Virus record (IMG/VR): IMGVR_UViG_3300034062_005176
Span: 1 to 26,606 of that record
Length of the DNA stretch: 26,606 nucleotides
Reading direction: 5' to 3' (one strand)
DNA from: a virus
The translations under genes and the position numbers were made by a program. Below, piece by piece: positions 12,995-19,554 of the stretch (position 1 is its first letter; the number at the start of each line of letters is the position of its first letter). The notes below the pieces were generated by a model. The model was not told the DNA's origin, did no database searches, and saw nothing but the letters and a program-made list of their open reading frames with translations.

Positions 12995-13306
12995 CTAGTA
13001 CTCCTCCGGCAGCAGGATGGTGGTGTGGCTGCGGTCTGCTTCGGTGATGATCCACAGATCGCAACGCTCATTGGGCTTGGCTCGCACGCGATAGGCAGCG
13101 AACACGCGGCTCCCTCCCTCCATCGCAGCGCGGAGGTTGGCCGCTGCGTCCTCCTCGTCCATGTCGGACCAGTCGAGTTCCATGTGCCGCTTCACAGCCC
13201 GGCCAATTTCGCTGGGCCTGAACTCCCTTATGACCCCTTCGGTGACCGCGACCGGCAGGCTGCCGATCTCTGCGGCGAACTCGTTTGGTGCTGGCTTGTT
13301 CGTCAT
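12995..13306 (-). CDS. phage/plasmid accessory protein, unknown
   Basis: 103 residues with GGGAG before the ATG. The pattern H-M-E-L-D-W-S-D-M-D-E-E-D, then N-L-R-A-A-M-E-G-G-S-R-V-F-A-A-Y, then W-I-I-T-E-A-D-R-S-x-T-T-I-L-L-P-E-E-Y is a family I have seen on plasmids and phages with no settled function (often mislabelled as a restriction subunit). Compact beta-rich end suggests a small binding protein. Followed on the minus strand by the 21-residue micro-ORF. Confidence 0.62.
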   Translation of the reverse strand: MTNKPAPNEFAAEIGSLPVAVTEGVIREFRPSEIGRAVKRHMELDWSDMDEEDAAANLRAAMEGGSRVFAAYRVRAKPNERCDLWIITEADRSHTTILLPEEY

Positions 13307-13325
13307 TGGTCTCCCTTTCCAGACA

Positions 13326-13340
13326 GAAGGCCGGGCCTTC
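13326..13340. repeat. GAAGGC/GCCTTC hairpin
   Basis: A 6-bp perfect stem with a 3-base loop lies between the stop of the gene at 13342 and the ribosome-binding site of the next gene. The same 15-base word recurs at 13584-13598, as part of a larger repeat. Probable intercistronic mRNA element. Confidence 0.5.
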
Positions 13341-13341
13341 C

Positions 13342-13563
13342 TTATGCGTCGCAGTGAAACTCTCGACTGTAGGTGATGCCGTCCTTGCCGCTCATGTCGC
13401 GGTCAATGACCGGCGACCCAGGCAGCACGCCAGCCCAGAGGTTGGTCGCATCCTCGATGTCCATGCCGATCTTCTCGGCCATCTCATCCAGGGACGAACC
13501 CGTCACATCCCAAAGAATGCCGCCGGTTTCTTCGTCGCGCTCGGTGTACCTGTACGTCGTCAT
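13342..13563 (-). CDS. small protein, unknown
   Basis: 73 residues with GGGAG upstream. Begins with strands (TTYRYTERDEETGGILWDVT), then a helix (SLDEMAEKIGMDIEDATNLW), then G-V-L-P-G-S-P-V-I. It is flanked on both sides by the hairpin repeats, suggesting these punctuate its message. Not recognised. Confidence 0.58.
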   Translation of the reverse strand: MTTYRYTERDEETGGILWDVTGSSLDEMAEKIGMDIEDATNLWAGVLPGSPVIDRDMSGKDGITYSREFHCDA

Positions 13564-13583
13564 CTTTCTCTCCCTTCGATGCA

Positions 13584-13634
13584 GAAGGCCGGGCCTTCCC
13601 TACGCGCCACCCCGAAGGGTGACGCGGGTGTGAT
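13584..13634 (-). repeat. intercistronic repeat element, copy 1
   Basis: Between the MarR-like gene and the next gene. Minus-strand stem CGCGTCACCC/GGGTGGCGCG (13626-13617 and 13612-13603) closes on a UUCG loop, followed by the GAAGGC/GCCTTC hairpin (13584-13598). It matches copy 2 (16799-16841) over about 40 bases with changes at paired positions that stay pairable as G-U on the minus strand but would be mismatches on the plus strand. So it acts, if at all, in minus-strand RNA. No U-run, hence not a classic terminator. Confidence 0.62.
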
Positions 13635-13644
13635 GGTCTGTCCC

Positions 13645-13947
13645 TTACTTGCGGCGTCCCTTCTTGGGGCCGGGCCAAAGCTGAACGAGACGCCGGTCGG
13701 CGTATTCGGCCTTCCGGTGGACAAGATCCCACTCGCTGAGCTTGTCGGCGGCTCGCGTCACAGCAGGCTTCGGCACGTTCATGACGTGGGCGATGGCACC
13801 AACGGTGCAGCCAGGGTTGTGTTCGATCATTCGCAGGATCGCAGCCTGCCTGCATGTCAGTTGGTCGGCGTGCGCCCATCGCAGGAGGGGCAGAACATCT
13901 TCTGGGATGGTGATCTTGGCAGACTGTTCGATGGTGGGCTTGGTCAT
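13645..13947 (-). CDS. MarR-like winged-helix regulator
   Basis: 100 residues. The stretch CRQAAILRMIEHNPG, then T-V-G-A-I-A-H-V-M-N-V-P-K-P-A-V-T-R-A-A-D-K-L and W-D-L-V-H-R-K-A-E-Y-A-D-R-R-L-V-Q-L forms the winged HTH: recognition helix at about 56-70, wing with the D-R-R segment. Many phages carry this single-domain MarR-like protein; target unknown. Probably a DNA-binding dimer regulating phage or host promoters. Ribosome-binding site GGAG about 12 bases away. Confidence 0.78.
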   Translation of the reverse strand: MTKPTIEQSAKITIPEDVLPLLRWAHADQLTCRQAAILRMIEHNPGCTVGAIAHVMNVPKPAVTRAADKLSEWDLVHRKAEYADRRLVQLWPGPKKGRRK

Positions 13948-13979
13948 GGGTGCGTCTCTCCTTCGCTCTATCAGCGAGC

Positions 13980-14390
13980 CTATACTGGCCCGCTCAGTTG
14001 ATCGGTGTCAAGCGTGCAATGGTTGGGGTTCGCAATCTGGGCGACGATTGCGGGCATGGGCACCGGCTTGCCCATCCTGTGCTTCGCTGATGCCACCATC
14101 GTGTCAATGGCGGCGAGGTCGTCCGCTGTCGGGATGTGTGCGTCCATGAGGGTGGCAACCGGCACGTCCTCCCTGTCTTCTATGTCAACGCTCGGCGCGT
14201 AGCCTGGGCGTCCGCTGCGGTGGCAGTCTATGAGGTAGGATTCCAGCGTCGCGGAGGCAGCGCGGGGCGAGGCGGCATCCACCACCAAGCCGTGCCGCTT
14301 GCGTTCACCCTTCACTATGTCGGCCTGCTGTTCTGCCAGGGTGGTACGGATGGGGCGGCGTGGATCATCGAGGGGGCAGAAGAAAAGCAT
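13980..14390 (-). CDS. unknown protein
   Basis: 136 residues; ATG at 14390 with AGGAA nine bases upstream. Starts MLFFCPLDDPRRPIRTTLAE, has a region with Lys/Arg (VKGERKRHGLVVDAAS), then helical (TADDLAAIDTMVASAKHRMG) and a Pro-rich end (PVPMPAIVAQIA). No catalytic pattern visible. It lies downstream of the MoxR/partner pair and may belong to that module, but that is only position. Confidence 0.6.
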   Translation of the reverse strand: MLFFCPLDDPRRPIRTTLAEQQADIVKGERKRHGLVVDAASPRAASATLESYLIDCHRSGRPGYAPSVDIEDREDVPVATLMDAHIPTADDLAAIDTMVASAKHRMGKPVPMPAIVAQIANPNHCTLDTDQLSGPV

Positions 14391-14432
14391 CTGTTTGGTT
14401 CCTGTCTAGTTGTCTGGTTGTTCCGCGAGAGA

Positions 14433-14447
14433 GGGGGCTACGCCCCC
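14433..14447. terminator. GC-rich hairpin after the MoxR-partner gene
   Basis: GGGGGC, loop TAC, GCCCCC, lying between the stop at 14454 and the next ATG at 14390. A strong short stem with no U-run. Flanked by two TGTCTAGT words (14403-14410, 14451-14458). Could be an attenuator or a processing hairpin between the pair and the downstream genes. Confidence 0.42.
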
Positions 14448-14453
14448 CCCTGT

Positions 14454-15377
14454 CTAGTCTTCCAAGCCAGGGCATCCCTGGTTCTTGAGGTGCTTGACCA
14501 CATAGTCGAAGGCCTTGAGCGGATCGCTGCCGCAGTTTGCCTCGACCCCCTTGTTGCTCGGCATGGTGTAGGTGCCGGGCGGTCGCTCTGCCTTGTCGAA
14601 GTCAGAGGCATAGCCCTGTCCGTAGATTGTCGCGCTCCTCATGTCCGGGTGCATGGAGCAGATGGCGAAGGACAGGCGGCGCAGGGCAGAAGGGTGACCC
14701 AGGCCGAAGGCGATGCGGGCAAGATCCAGGCTATCCTCCGGAGCCTTGATCCGGGCGAAGGTCTCAGCGACGTGCCCCTTCTCGCCGTCCGTATTGCTTG
14801 AGCAGCGCCGACCAGCGATAATCTCGACGCGGAACCCTGCCTCTTCCAGCCTGTCGCATATGGCGGCAGCCGCGACAGCGGAACACTCGAACACCTTCGC
14901 GCTGACGTAGGCTGGCGTTGACCAGTTAGACACGATGGTCACCACCGGCTGGCGGTTGCTGACGCTGAGGCGCTGCGTCTTCATGTGCATGGGGTTGCCC
15001 GCAAGGTAGCGAGGCACAGAGGGCACCGCCCCAGCCACATCCCAGCGGCTGAGCGTCTTCCTGACAGGCCGGGCTGTCTTGATCTTGTCCATGAGGGGGC
15101 GGGCTCGCTCGGCCCCCTCCTCCCAGCCATCCCGCGCAAGCTTCAGTGCCTGCGTCATGTTCTTGGTCAGGGCGAAGGCGGCAGTGCCATCACTCTGCTC
15201 CCAAGCTCCGCCGCAGTGGCGGTCACCTTTGGGGTCACGCTCGGGCACCACCGCAGCCAGGGCTGCCATGTTGTCGAAGTGCAGCCGCGCCACGCTCTTC
15301 GCGTCGGTCGCCAGGGCTGGGAGGTAGGGCGCGAACTGCGCGCCCCGCTCGTCGGTCGGTATCTCTCTCAGGTTCAT
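14454..15377 (-). CDS. partner protein of the MoxR ATPase (DUF7192-like)
   Basis: 307 residues from the ATG at 15377 (GGAG eight bases upstream). The order S-V-A-R-L-H-F-D-N-M, W-E-E-G-A-E-R-A-R, R-K-T-L-S-R-W-D-V-A-G-A-V-P-S-V-P-R-Y-L-A-G-N-P-M-H-M, and A-I-C-D-R-L-E-E-A-G-F-R-V-E-I-I-A is a family I know beside phage MoxR-like ATPases (DUF7192; exact name from memory). The last part resembles a von Willebrand A-like Rossmann core without a clear D-x-S-x-S metal site. In bacteria, MoxR proteins act with vWA proteins to remodel targets; here the gene overlaps no others and follows the ATPase by 5 bases. Confidence 0.6.
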   Translation of the reverse strand: MNLREIPTDERGAQFAPYLPALATDAKSVARLHFDNMAALAAVVPERDPKGDRHCGGAWEQSDGTAAFALTKNMTQALKLARDGWEEGAERARPLMDKIKTARPVRKTLSRWDVAGAVPSVPRYLAGNPMHMKTQRLSVSNRQPVVTIVSNWSTPAYVSAKVFECSAVAAAAICDRLEEAGFRVEIIAGRRCSSNTDGEKGHVAETFARIKAPEDSLDLARIAFGLGHPSALRRLSFAICSMHPDMRSATIYGQGYASDFDKAERPPGTYTMPSNKGVEANCGSDPLKAFDYVVKHLKNQGCPGLED

Positions 15378-15382
15378 GTCTG

Positions 15383-16756
15383 TCACTCCGCTGCGATCAT
15401 GATGGTCGGGGCCTGCGCGCGGCGGGCCACGCTGTCAGGGATGTCCTTGGTGATGCGGGCGCGCTGGTCGGCGTCGAGACCCTTCCAGAGCGCGCACTCA
15501 GTCACGAGGTCGAAGGCCAGACCGGCGCGGCGCAGGGTGGCACCGGCCATGCTGGCGCGGGGGCTGATGATGTGGCGAACCTTGAGGTCGAAGGCTGCCT
15601 TGCGTGCGGCCTGCACGTAAGACACCCAGGCGTCATCACCCGCAAGGGTGCGCTCAAGTGCCTCGTCATACTCCCAATTGAGGGTGACGAAGCGGTCGGT
15701 GGTGCTGCCATCCAACTGGTTGGCACCCACATAGATGCGATCCGCGCCGCGTCCGTAGGTGTTGGCCGCGATCATGGGCACGAAGTCAGGGTGTGCCCGC
15801 ACGGGCTCAACCTTGTCCGGAAAGGTCATGAACTTGTTGGCGATGGCGCTGTTCAGCGTGATGGGCACGCTCGCGTCCGACCGATCGGCCTCGTCCATGA
15901 GATAGACACCGCCATGCTCGAAGGCCTGCCGGAAGGCGGTGCTGTGGTAGCGGCCCGGCCCGTCTTCGTAGCCGGTCAGCTTGTGTTCGCCGGTCAGTGC
16001 GCCGTCCGAGTAGAAGGGCAGGCCCAGCGCCTCTGCGACATGCTCGCACGCGGTCGTCTTGCCGCCACCGGCAGGCCCGACCAGCATCACCGGCATGCCG
16101 CCCTTCTCGCGACCGCAGACGGTCATGGTCAGCAGCACGTCGAAGCTATGATGGCGGGGAGCAGGGGGCAGTTCGCGCACGCGGCCCTTGATCTCGATCC
16201 GCAGGGTGCGAGGCGCGCCGTTCACGATGGCGCGGGCTTCCTCGACCACGTTCTCCAGTTCCAGGCGCGTCTTGTCCTGGATGTCTGCAACCGCGCCGGA
16301 GATGGCCCCGCTCAGGTGGCGGCGCATGATGTCCAGCACCTGGGTCTCGTCCAGGGCGGGCGCATCCGGCTTGAGGATGTCCATCAGAGCCTTGAGCTTG
16401 GCTTCATGATCGGTCGGCATGGTGTCGCTCTCCTTGACAGGGGAAGGGATGGGGTTGGGGGTGATGACGGGGGCAGGGGTGACAGGGGCGGGGGTGACAG
16501 GGGCGGGGGCAGGCTGGCCCTTGAGCCGGGCCAGGATCGCGCCGCTGGTGTCGTGCCAAGCCATGCCCATCGCAGCGACAGACATGGTCACCACCATTTC
16601 AGACGGGACGCCGCAGGCGGTCAGCCAGGAGCGGATGAGGCCGCGATGGCCTCCCATACCTGACCGGATGGGCAAGCCCGACCCGCGAGGCGGGGCACCC
16701 TTAGACAGCGCCCAGCGCTCTGCGGCTTCGGGCGTAAACACAGACTTGCGCGGCAT
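15383..16756 (-). CDS. MoxR-type AAA+ ATPase
   Basis: 457 residues, AAGGAGG before the ATG. N-terminal 75-residue part with a W-L-T-A-C-G-V-P-S region, then a Pro-rich linker with an A-P-V-T-P repeat (83-105), a coil (155-180), then the ATPase: Walker A G-P-A-G-G-G-K-T (227-234), Walker B Y-L-M-D-E-A-D (285-291), sensor I A-A-N-T (330-333), and S-T-T-D-R-F with candidate arginine finger Arg355. This order fits the MoxR/CbbQ branch. Such ATPases form rings that activate or remodel a partner; the next gene is the likely partner. Target unknown; in phages the pair is not understood. Confidence 0.85.
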   Translation of the reverse strand: MPRKSVFTPEAAERWALSKGAPPRGSGLPIRSGMGGHRGLIRSWLTACGVPSEMVVTMSVAAMGMAWHDTSGAILARLKGQPAPAPVTPAPVTPAPVITPNPIPSPVKESDTMPTDHEAKLKALMDILKPDAPALDETQVLDIMRRHLSGAISGAVADIQDKTRLELENVVEEARAIVNGAPRTLRIEIKGRVRELPPAPRHHSFDVLLTMTVCGREKGGMPVMLVGPAGGGKTTACEHVAEALGLPFYSDGALTGEHKLTGYEDGPGRYHSTAFRQAFEHGGVYLMDEADRSDASVPITLNSAIANKFMTFPDKVEPVRAHPDFVPMIAANTYGRGADRIYVGANQLDGSTTDRFVTLNWEYDEALERTLAGDDAWVSYVQAARKAAFDLKVRHIISPRASMAGATLRRAGLAFDLVTECALWKGLDADQRARITKDIPDSVARRAQAPTIMIAAE

Positions 16757-16798
16757 GCTGTGCCTCCTTGGTTGGCTGGTTGTTCATATCGAAAGACT

Positions 16799-16841
16799 GG
16801 CCTTCGCTACGCGCCACCCGTCAGGATGGCGCGGGTGCGAG
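16799..16841 (-). repeat. intercistronic repeat element, copy 2
   Basis: Between the gene at 16844 and the MoxR start. Minus-strand stem CGCGCCATCC/GGGTGGCGCG (16833-16824 and 16819-16810), loop TGAC, 10 bp including one G-U. It shares GGCCTTC, CTACGCGCCACCC and GCGGGTG with copy 1 at 13584-13634, and stem changes are compatible. The same likely function in two places of one operon: punctuating or stabilising the message. Confidence 0.62.
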
Positions 16842-16843
16842 TG

Positions 16844-17098
16844 TCAGTCGATCATGCTGGGCAGTTGACCATAGGCGCGATGGGCATAGTCATGGTCGGG
16901 CACCCATGCGTTGCGGCTGGTCAGTTCATCCTCTGCCAGTTCCACGATCTCGTTGAGGTGCGCCCAAAGGTTCCCCCTGCCGTTGCCTGTCGTTATCCCG
17001 ACAGACGCGATGCGTGCAGCCTTTATCAGCACCAGTAGCTCGCGAACGTCCTCGTTGCGGGCGAGGGCGAGGTTGAATTTCTTCGTCTTGCGGTTCAT
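16844..17098 (-). CDS. small helical protein, unknown
   Basis: 84 residues from the ATG at 17098 (GGAAGGG upstream); the longer frame to 17215 would overlap the previous gene and is not supported. Starts MNRKTKKFNLALARNEDVRE, then LLVLIKAARIASVG, then an NGRGNLW stretch and H-L-N-E-I-V-E-L-A-E-D-E. Mostly helical and soluble. Precedes the intercistronic repeat. Function not recognised. Confidence 0.6.
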   Translation of the reverse strand: MNRKTKKFNLALARNEDVRELLVLIKAARIASVGITTGNGRGNLWAHLNEIVELAEDELTSRNAWVPDHDYAHRAYGQLPSMID

Positions 17099-17154
17099 GT
17101 CTTTATCCCTTCCGTTGTCTCGTTGTTCCAGGCGCACCAGCCTCTGGCTGGCAG

Positions 17155-17403
17155 TTACTTGGCCTTGTGCATGTCCTTCATGGAGGCTTCGCAAGCCTTC
17201 ATGGCGGGTGCCCATACGTTCCGCATCTCCGTCACGCCGGGCTGTTCCTCTGGCATGAAGTGAGATGCCAGGGCGGCGTATTGTGCGGCCAGGGACAGCC
17301 GCTGGAGCAGGATGTCGTCCTGCCCGTTTTTCATCGCCTGCCGCGCTTCGCGCAGGCAGCGTTGAGCGTGGCGGATGTCATTCAAGATGCCCTTGCGGTT
17401 CAT
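17155..17403 (-). CDS. small helical protein, first gene after the long leader
   Basis: 82 residues from the ATG at 17403 (GAGGA at eight bases); a GTG-type extension to 17529 would read through the structured leader and is not supported. Helices with Arg/Ala (RHAQRCLREARQAMKNGQDD), then L-S-L-A-A-Q-Y-A-A-L-A, then E-E-Q-P-G-V. No family recognised. It is the first gene of the leftward transcript that starts at about 18062. Confidence 0.6.
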   Translation of the reverse strand: MNRKGILNDIRHAQRCLREARQAMKNGQDDILLQRLSLAAQYAALASHFMPEEQPGVTEMRNVWAPAMKACEASMKDMHKAK

Positions 17404-18062
17404 CGTCTCGATCCTCTGTACCAGCAGCGCGCCGCGTGATGCGGCAGGCTGCCGGTGCAGGCGGGGCGAACCCCGCCAGACCGTGCCGCCGGGCCTAAGC
17501 CCGGCAGCGTCGTACTCACCCAGCCCCAACCACCCGGCGCAGCGCTGCCCTCGACCGGCTCAACGCCCATGCGGGCGGCGCTCTTACGTCGAAGGCTGCT
17601 CAATTGCTCCCCACTACCCAGGCGACTGGCATCTCTCGATCTTGTGTCGCTGCACTTACGTCGGCCCCTGGGCTGGGGTGGTTGGGATCACTCTACTGCT
17701 CCACTCCAGGGCTGGAACGCCCAGCCTGTGTGGAGGATCGCGCTGCTTCTGACCGATAGCGCTATCCGGTGGTACAGGGTGAAGTGTCACGCGCCTCTCT
17801 GACGCAGCGTGTCCTAGTTAGCAGCCCTTTCGCTGACCCTCCCACGCGAGGCCCCTCTTTCAAGGGGCCTATCGGCCAGCATCTCCGTTTCTAGCGTTTC
17901 CATTTCCGGGGCATACCGGGCGGCTTTCGCCTTTAGTACCGGCTTAGATGCGATCCACGCTGCGCCGTCCTAGCGCCATCACCCTGTCAGATGCACAGTC
18001 TTAAAGAGCGGTGGTTGGCTGCGCCGGGGTGTCTCTCAGAGACACACCAAACACATCAACCG
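17404..18062 (-). ncRNA. candidate large structured leader RNA (about 660 nt)
   Basis: There is no gene here, but the minus-strand RNA from the promoter at 18069-18096 would fold extensively. Stems (plus coordinates): 17460-17466/17471-17477 (loop reads UUCG on minus), 17489-17494/17499-17504, 17564-17568/17573-17577, 17704-17708/17731-17735 enclosing 17710-17715/17721-17726, 17752-17770 (near-perfect dyad), 17849-17857/17862-17870 (GAAA tetraloop on minus, with one pair that is G-U only on minus). A long-range 11-bp helix joins 17525-17535 with 17676-17686. The same strand can pair instead with 18010-18018 (9 bp), a possible switch. Strand signs (GAAA, UUCG, wobble) all favour the minus strand. 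Function unknown; could be a riboregulator or an independent RNA. Confidence 0.5.
18029..18045. promoter_or_regulatory. 17-bp dyad just downstream of the promoter
   Basis: GTGTCTC, TCA, GAGACAC: a 7-bp perfect inverted repeat with a 3-base centre, about 17-33 bases downstream of the predicted start. It could be an operator for a dimeric repressor or the first hairpin of the leader RNA. Confidence 0.45.
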
Positions 18063-18068
18063 ACGCAC

Positions 18069-18096
18069 AACATAATGGTTCGTCTTTCGGTGTCAA
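18069..18096 (-). promoter_or_regulatory. sigma70-like promoter for the leftward operon
   Basis: On the minus strand TTGACA (18096-18091) is a perfect -35; 16 bases on is TATGTT (18074-18069), a four-of-six -10. Start would fall near 18062. It drives the structured leader and then the genes from 17403 leftward. An AT-rich stretch (18104-18119) lies just upstream. Confidence 0.62.
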
Positions 18097-18157
18097 CAGG
18101 CAATGTCTAATATTTTTTTGTCCTGTGTCTTCAATGGGTTACGGCATGGGTGCGCTC

Positions 18158-18194
18158 ATCCTGTCAGGATCGGGATGGCCCAGCCTGTCAGGAT
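18158..18194. repeat. two dyads 24 bp apart
   Basis: ATCCTG-T-CAGGAT (18158-18170) is a perfect 13-bp dyad. A copy with the same core CCTGTCAGGAT lies at 18184-18194, 24 bases later. Such spacing, about two helical turns, suits repressor binding in the leader of the terminase operon. The leader (18097-18309) otherwise holds no clear promoter for the rightward genes. Confidence 0.42.
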
Positions 18195-18309
18195 TGGATG
18201 CGTCCATCTATGCGGTGGCGGAATGACCGCCCTGGCGGTATGCTGCCCACAGGGAGCAGGGGCGTTGTGCCTTTGTTCCAAGGGCAACCGCGAAGCGGAC
18301 AAGACGGCG

Positions 18310-18873
18310 ATGGATCACAAGAACCCCAGAGCGAAGCGAACAGGTACCAAGTCCACCAAGGGGAAGAAGCCAGCCCTTCGTGTTGTGGCAGAACAGCCTG
18401 GAGAGGTGGTCCCCCTCATCAGAGGCCAGGGGCGAACCCCTGACGGGATCACCGCCAAGCAGGAAGCGTTCGCAGCCCAGGTCGCCAGCGGTGCCACGTT
18501 GGCTGCCTCGTACCGTGCGGCATATGACGCAGGCAGCATGTCAGCGGCAGCCATCCACAACGAAGCCAGCAGGCTCATGGATCACCCTGGCATCGCCCAG
18601 AGGGTCAATGCGCTGCTGAGGCAAAGGCAGGCTGTGGAACAGCATGACGCAGCCCGGATCAGGAGGCACGTCATCGAAAGGCTGCACCAGGAGAGCATTG
18701 ACCCCGACAGCAGCCCCGCAGCTCGCGTCAGGGCCTTGGAGCTGCTCGGCAAGCTGGACGTGGTGTCGGCCTTCACCGCCAAGACGCAGCCCGACGATGC
18801 AGCGCCAGCCCAGGCTGATCTCGCTGCAATGCTGGAGGCCCGGCTCAAGGCACTGCTGGCCAAGGCAGGGTAG
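18310..18873 (+). CDS. terS: terminase small subunit
   Basis: 187 residues from the ATG at 18310; a longer form from 18223 or 18103 is possible but the added part is Cys-rich and looks non-coding, and no start has a good ribosome-binding site. After a basic Lys/Arg head (30 residues) comes T-A-K-Q-E-A-F-A-x-Q-V-A-S-G-A-T-L-A-A-S-Y-R-A-A-Y-D, then A-A-I-H-N-E-A-S-R-L-M-D-H-P-x-I-A-x-R-V, the small terminase HTH-type fold, then an oligomerisation part. It recognises phage DNA for packaging and recruits the large subunit, encoded 1 kb downstream. Ends in TAG directly joined to a CAGA repeat. Confidence 0.8.
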   Translation: MDHKNPRAKRTGTKSTKGKKPALRVVAEQPGEVVPLIRGQGRTPDGITAKQEAFAAQVASGATLAASYRAAYDAGSMSAAAIHNEASRLMDHPGIAQRVNALLRQRQAVEQHDAARIRRHVIERLHQESIDPDSSPAARVRALELLGKLDVVSAFTAKTQPDDAAPAQADLAAMLEARLKALLAKAG

Positions 18874-18892
18874 CAGACAGACAGACAGACAG
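18874..18892 (+). repeat. CAGA tetranucleotide repeat
   Basis: Nearly five tandem CAGA units start at the base after the terminase small subunit stop. The last CAGACAGC (18886-18893) is complementary to GCTGTCTG at 18942-18949, giving an 8-bp stem. Could be slippage-prone or part of the packaging site. Confidence 0.6.
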
Positions 18893-19207
18893 CATGGCGG
18901 CTGGTGGCTAAGCTATTGATATTGCTTGGTTCTGGCTGCTGGCTGTCTGGCTGGGGGTGGACGGCGTCGAGAAGGGGGCTTGGCGACCCCCACCCAGGCG
19001 GGGGCACCCCTAAGCGCAGGCACGCGCACCCGCGCCTATACATACTATTCCCCATCAACGACCCCGTAGCTTTGATAGACCCCCTCCCCCTACCTTTTTC
19101 CAGCCCCAAACCCCCCACCCCTCTCTCTACAGGAACCCACCCCCTTCTCTTTCTAGGTACCATCTAGCCCCCATACCCCCTCCAAACTGGCTGTTTTCCA
19201 CTACCAG
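18893..19207. other. non-coding, pyrimidine-rich tract near terminase genes
   Basis: No credible gene: the frames are Pro/Leu/His-rich from the biased bases. 18950-19015 has interchangeable GGGGG/CCCCC stems. From about 19060 to 19200 the + strand is almost pure C/T with C-runs; the minus strand has G-runs (for example GGGGTGGGGGG, then GGGG, GGGGG, GGGGG within about 55 bases) able to form a G-quadruplex. Lying between small and large terminase genes, it is a reasonable place for the packaging initiation site (pac or cos), which cannot be proven here. Confidence 0.42.
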
Positions 19208-19540
19208 TTGGCTTTTGCCGGGTTTTTGGCCCATCTGAACCCGGTCAATTCAACCAACGCGCGTGATGACTGGGGCAGGATTGCTATTTGTGGGGCGTTT
19301 GGCTACGATTTGTTCCATGATCCTGGGGAGATCGACGTGGAACTGCCGGAGGTTTGGCGTTTGATCGCTGAGGCTGACTCGGATCATGGCTTGATGCGCT
19401 GGTACACGATAGCTGGAGCCCAGATCACTGTCTCTGAAGCCAGAAAGCTCCACGAAGAGGGGCTGATTCTCATGGCTCAGCAGCGTCTGCCGTCCGGAAG
19501 GATGGGCTTGATGATCAAGCTGGCGAAGAAGGCTCGTTGA
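19208..19540 (+). CDS. unknown protein, start uncertain
   Basis: 110 residues if started at TTG 19208; there is no ATG until late in the frame and no ribosome-binding site before the TTG, so the true start is uncertain (it could be TTG at 19226 or a non-standard start). From about residue 20 the sequence is convincing: D-D-W-G-R-I-A-I-C-G-A-F, then E-L-P-E-V-W-R-L-I-A-E-A-D-S, then a helix and a basic end. Fits coding style of the later gene at 19555, 14 bases downstream. Not recognised. Confidence 0.5.
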   Translation: MAFAGFLAHLNPVNSTNARDDWGRIAICGAFGYDLFHDPGEIDVELPEVWRLIAEADSDHGLMRWYTIAGAQITVSEARKLHEEGLILMAQQRLPSGRMGLMIKLAKKAR

Positions 19541-19554
19541 GGGAGGGTTGTGAG

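Noticed and set aside
12991-14458. Repeated TGTCTAGT words
   Set aside because: A few scattered copies (for example 14403, 14451) without fixed spacing or symmetry; mostly stop-codon contexts (CTAG).
15146-16663. A 505-codon open frame on the + strand
   Set aside because: It is antisense to the MoxR ATPase and its partner, rich in His, Gly and Arg from mirrored GC codons, and has no recognisable motif; the minus-strand genes explain the region.
18874-18892. CAGA tandem as CRISPR or direct-repeat array
   Set aside because: Four-base units without spacers; a simple sequence repeat.
18904-19167. An 87-codon frame after the terminase small subunit gene
   Set aside because: It simply translates the C/T-rich tract into Pro and Leu; no ribosome-binding site and no sensible protein.
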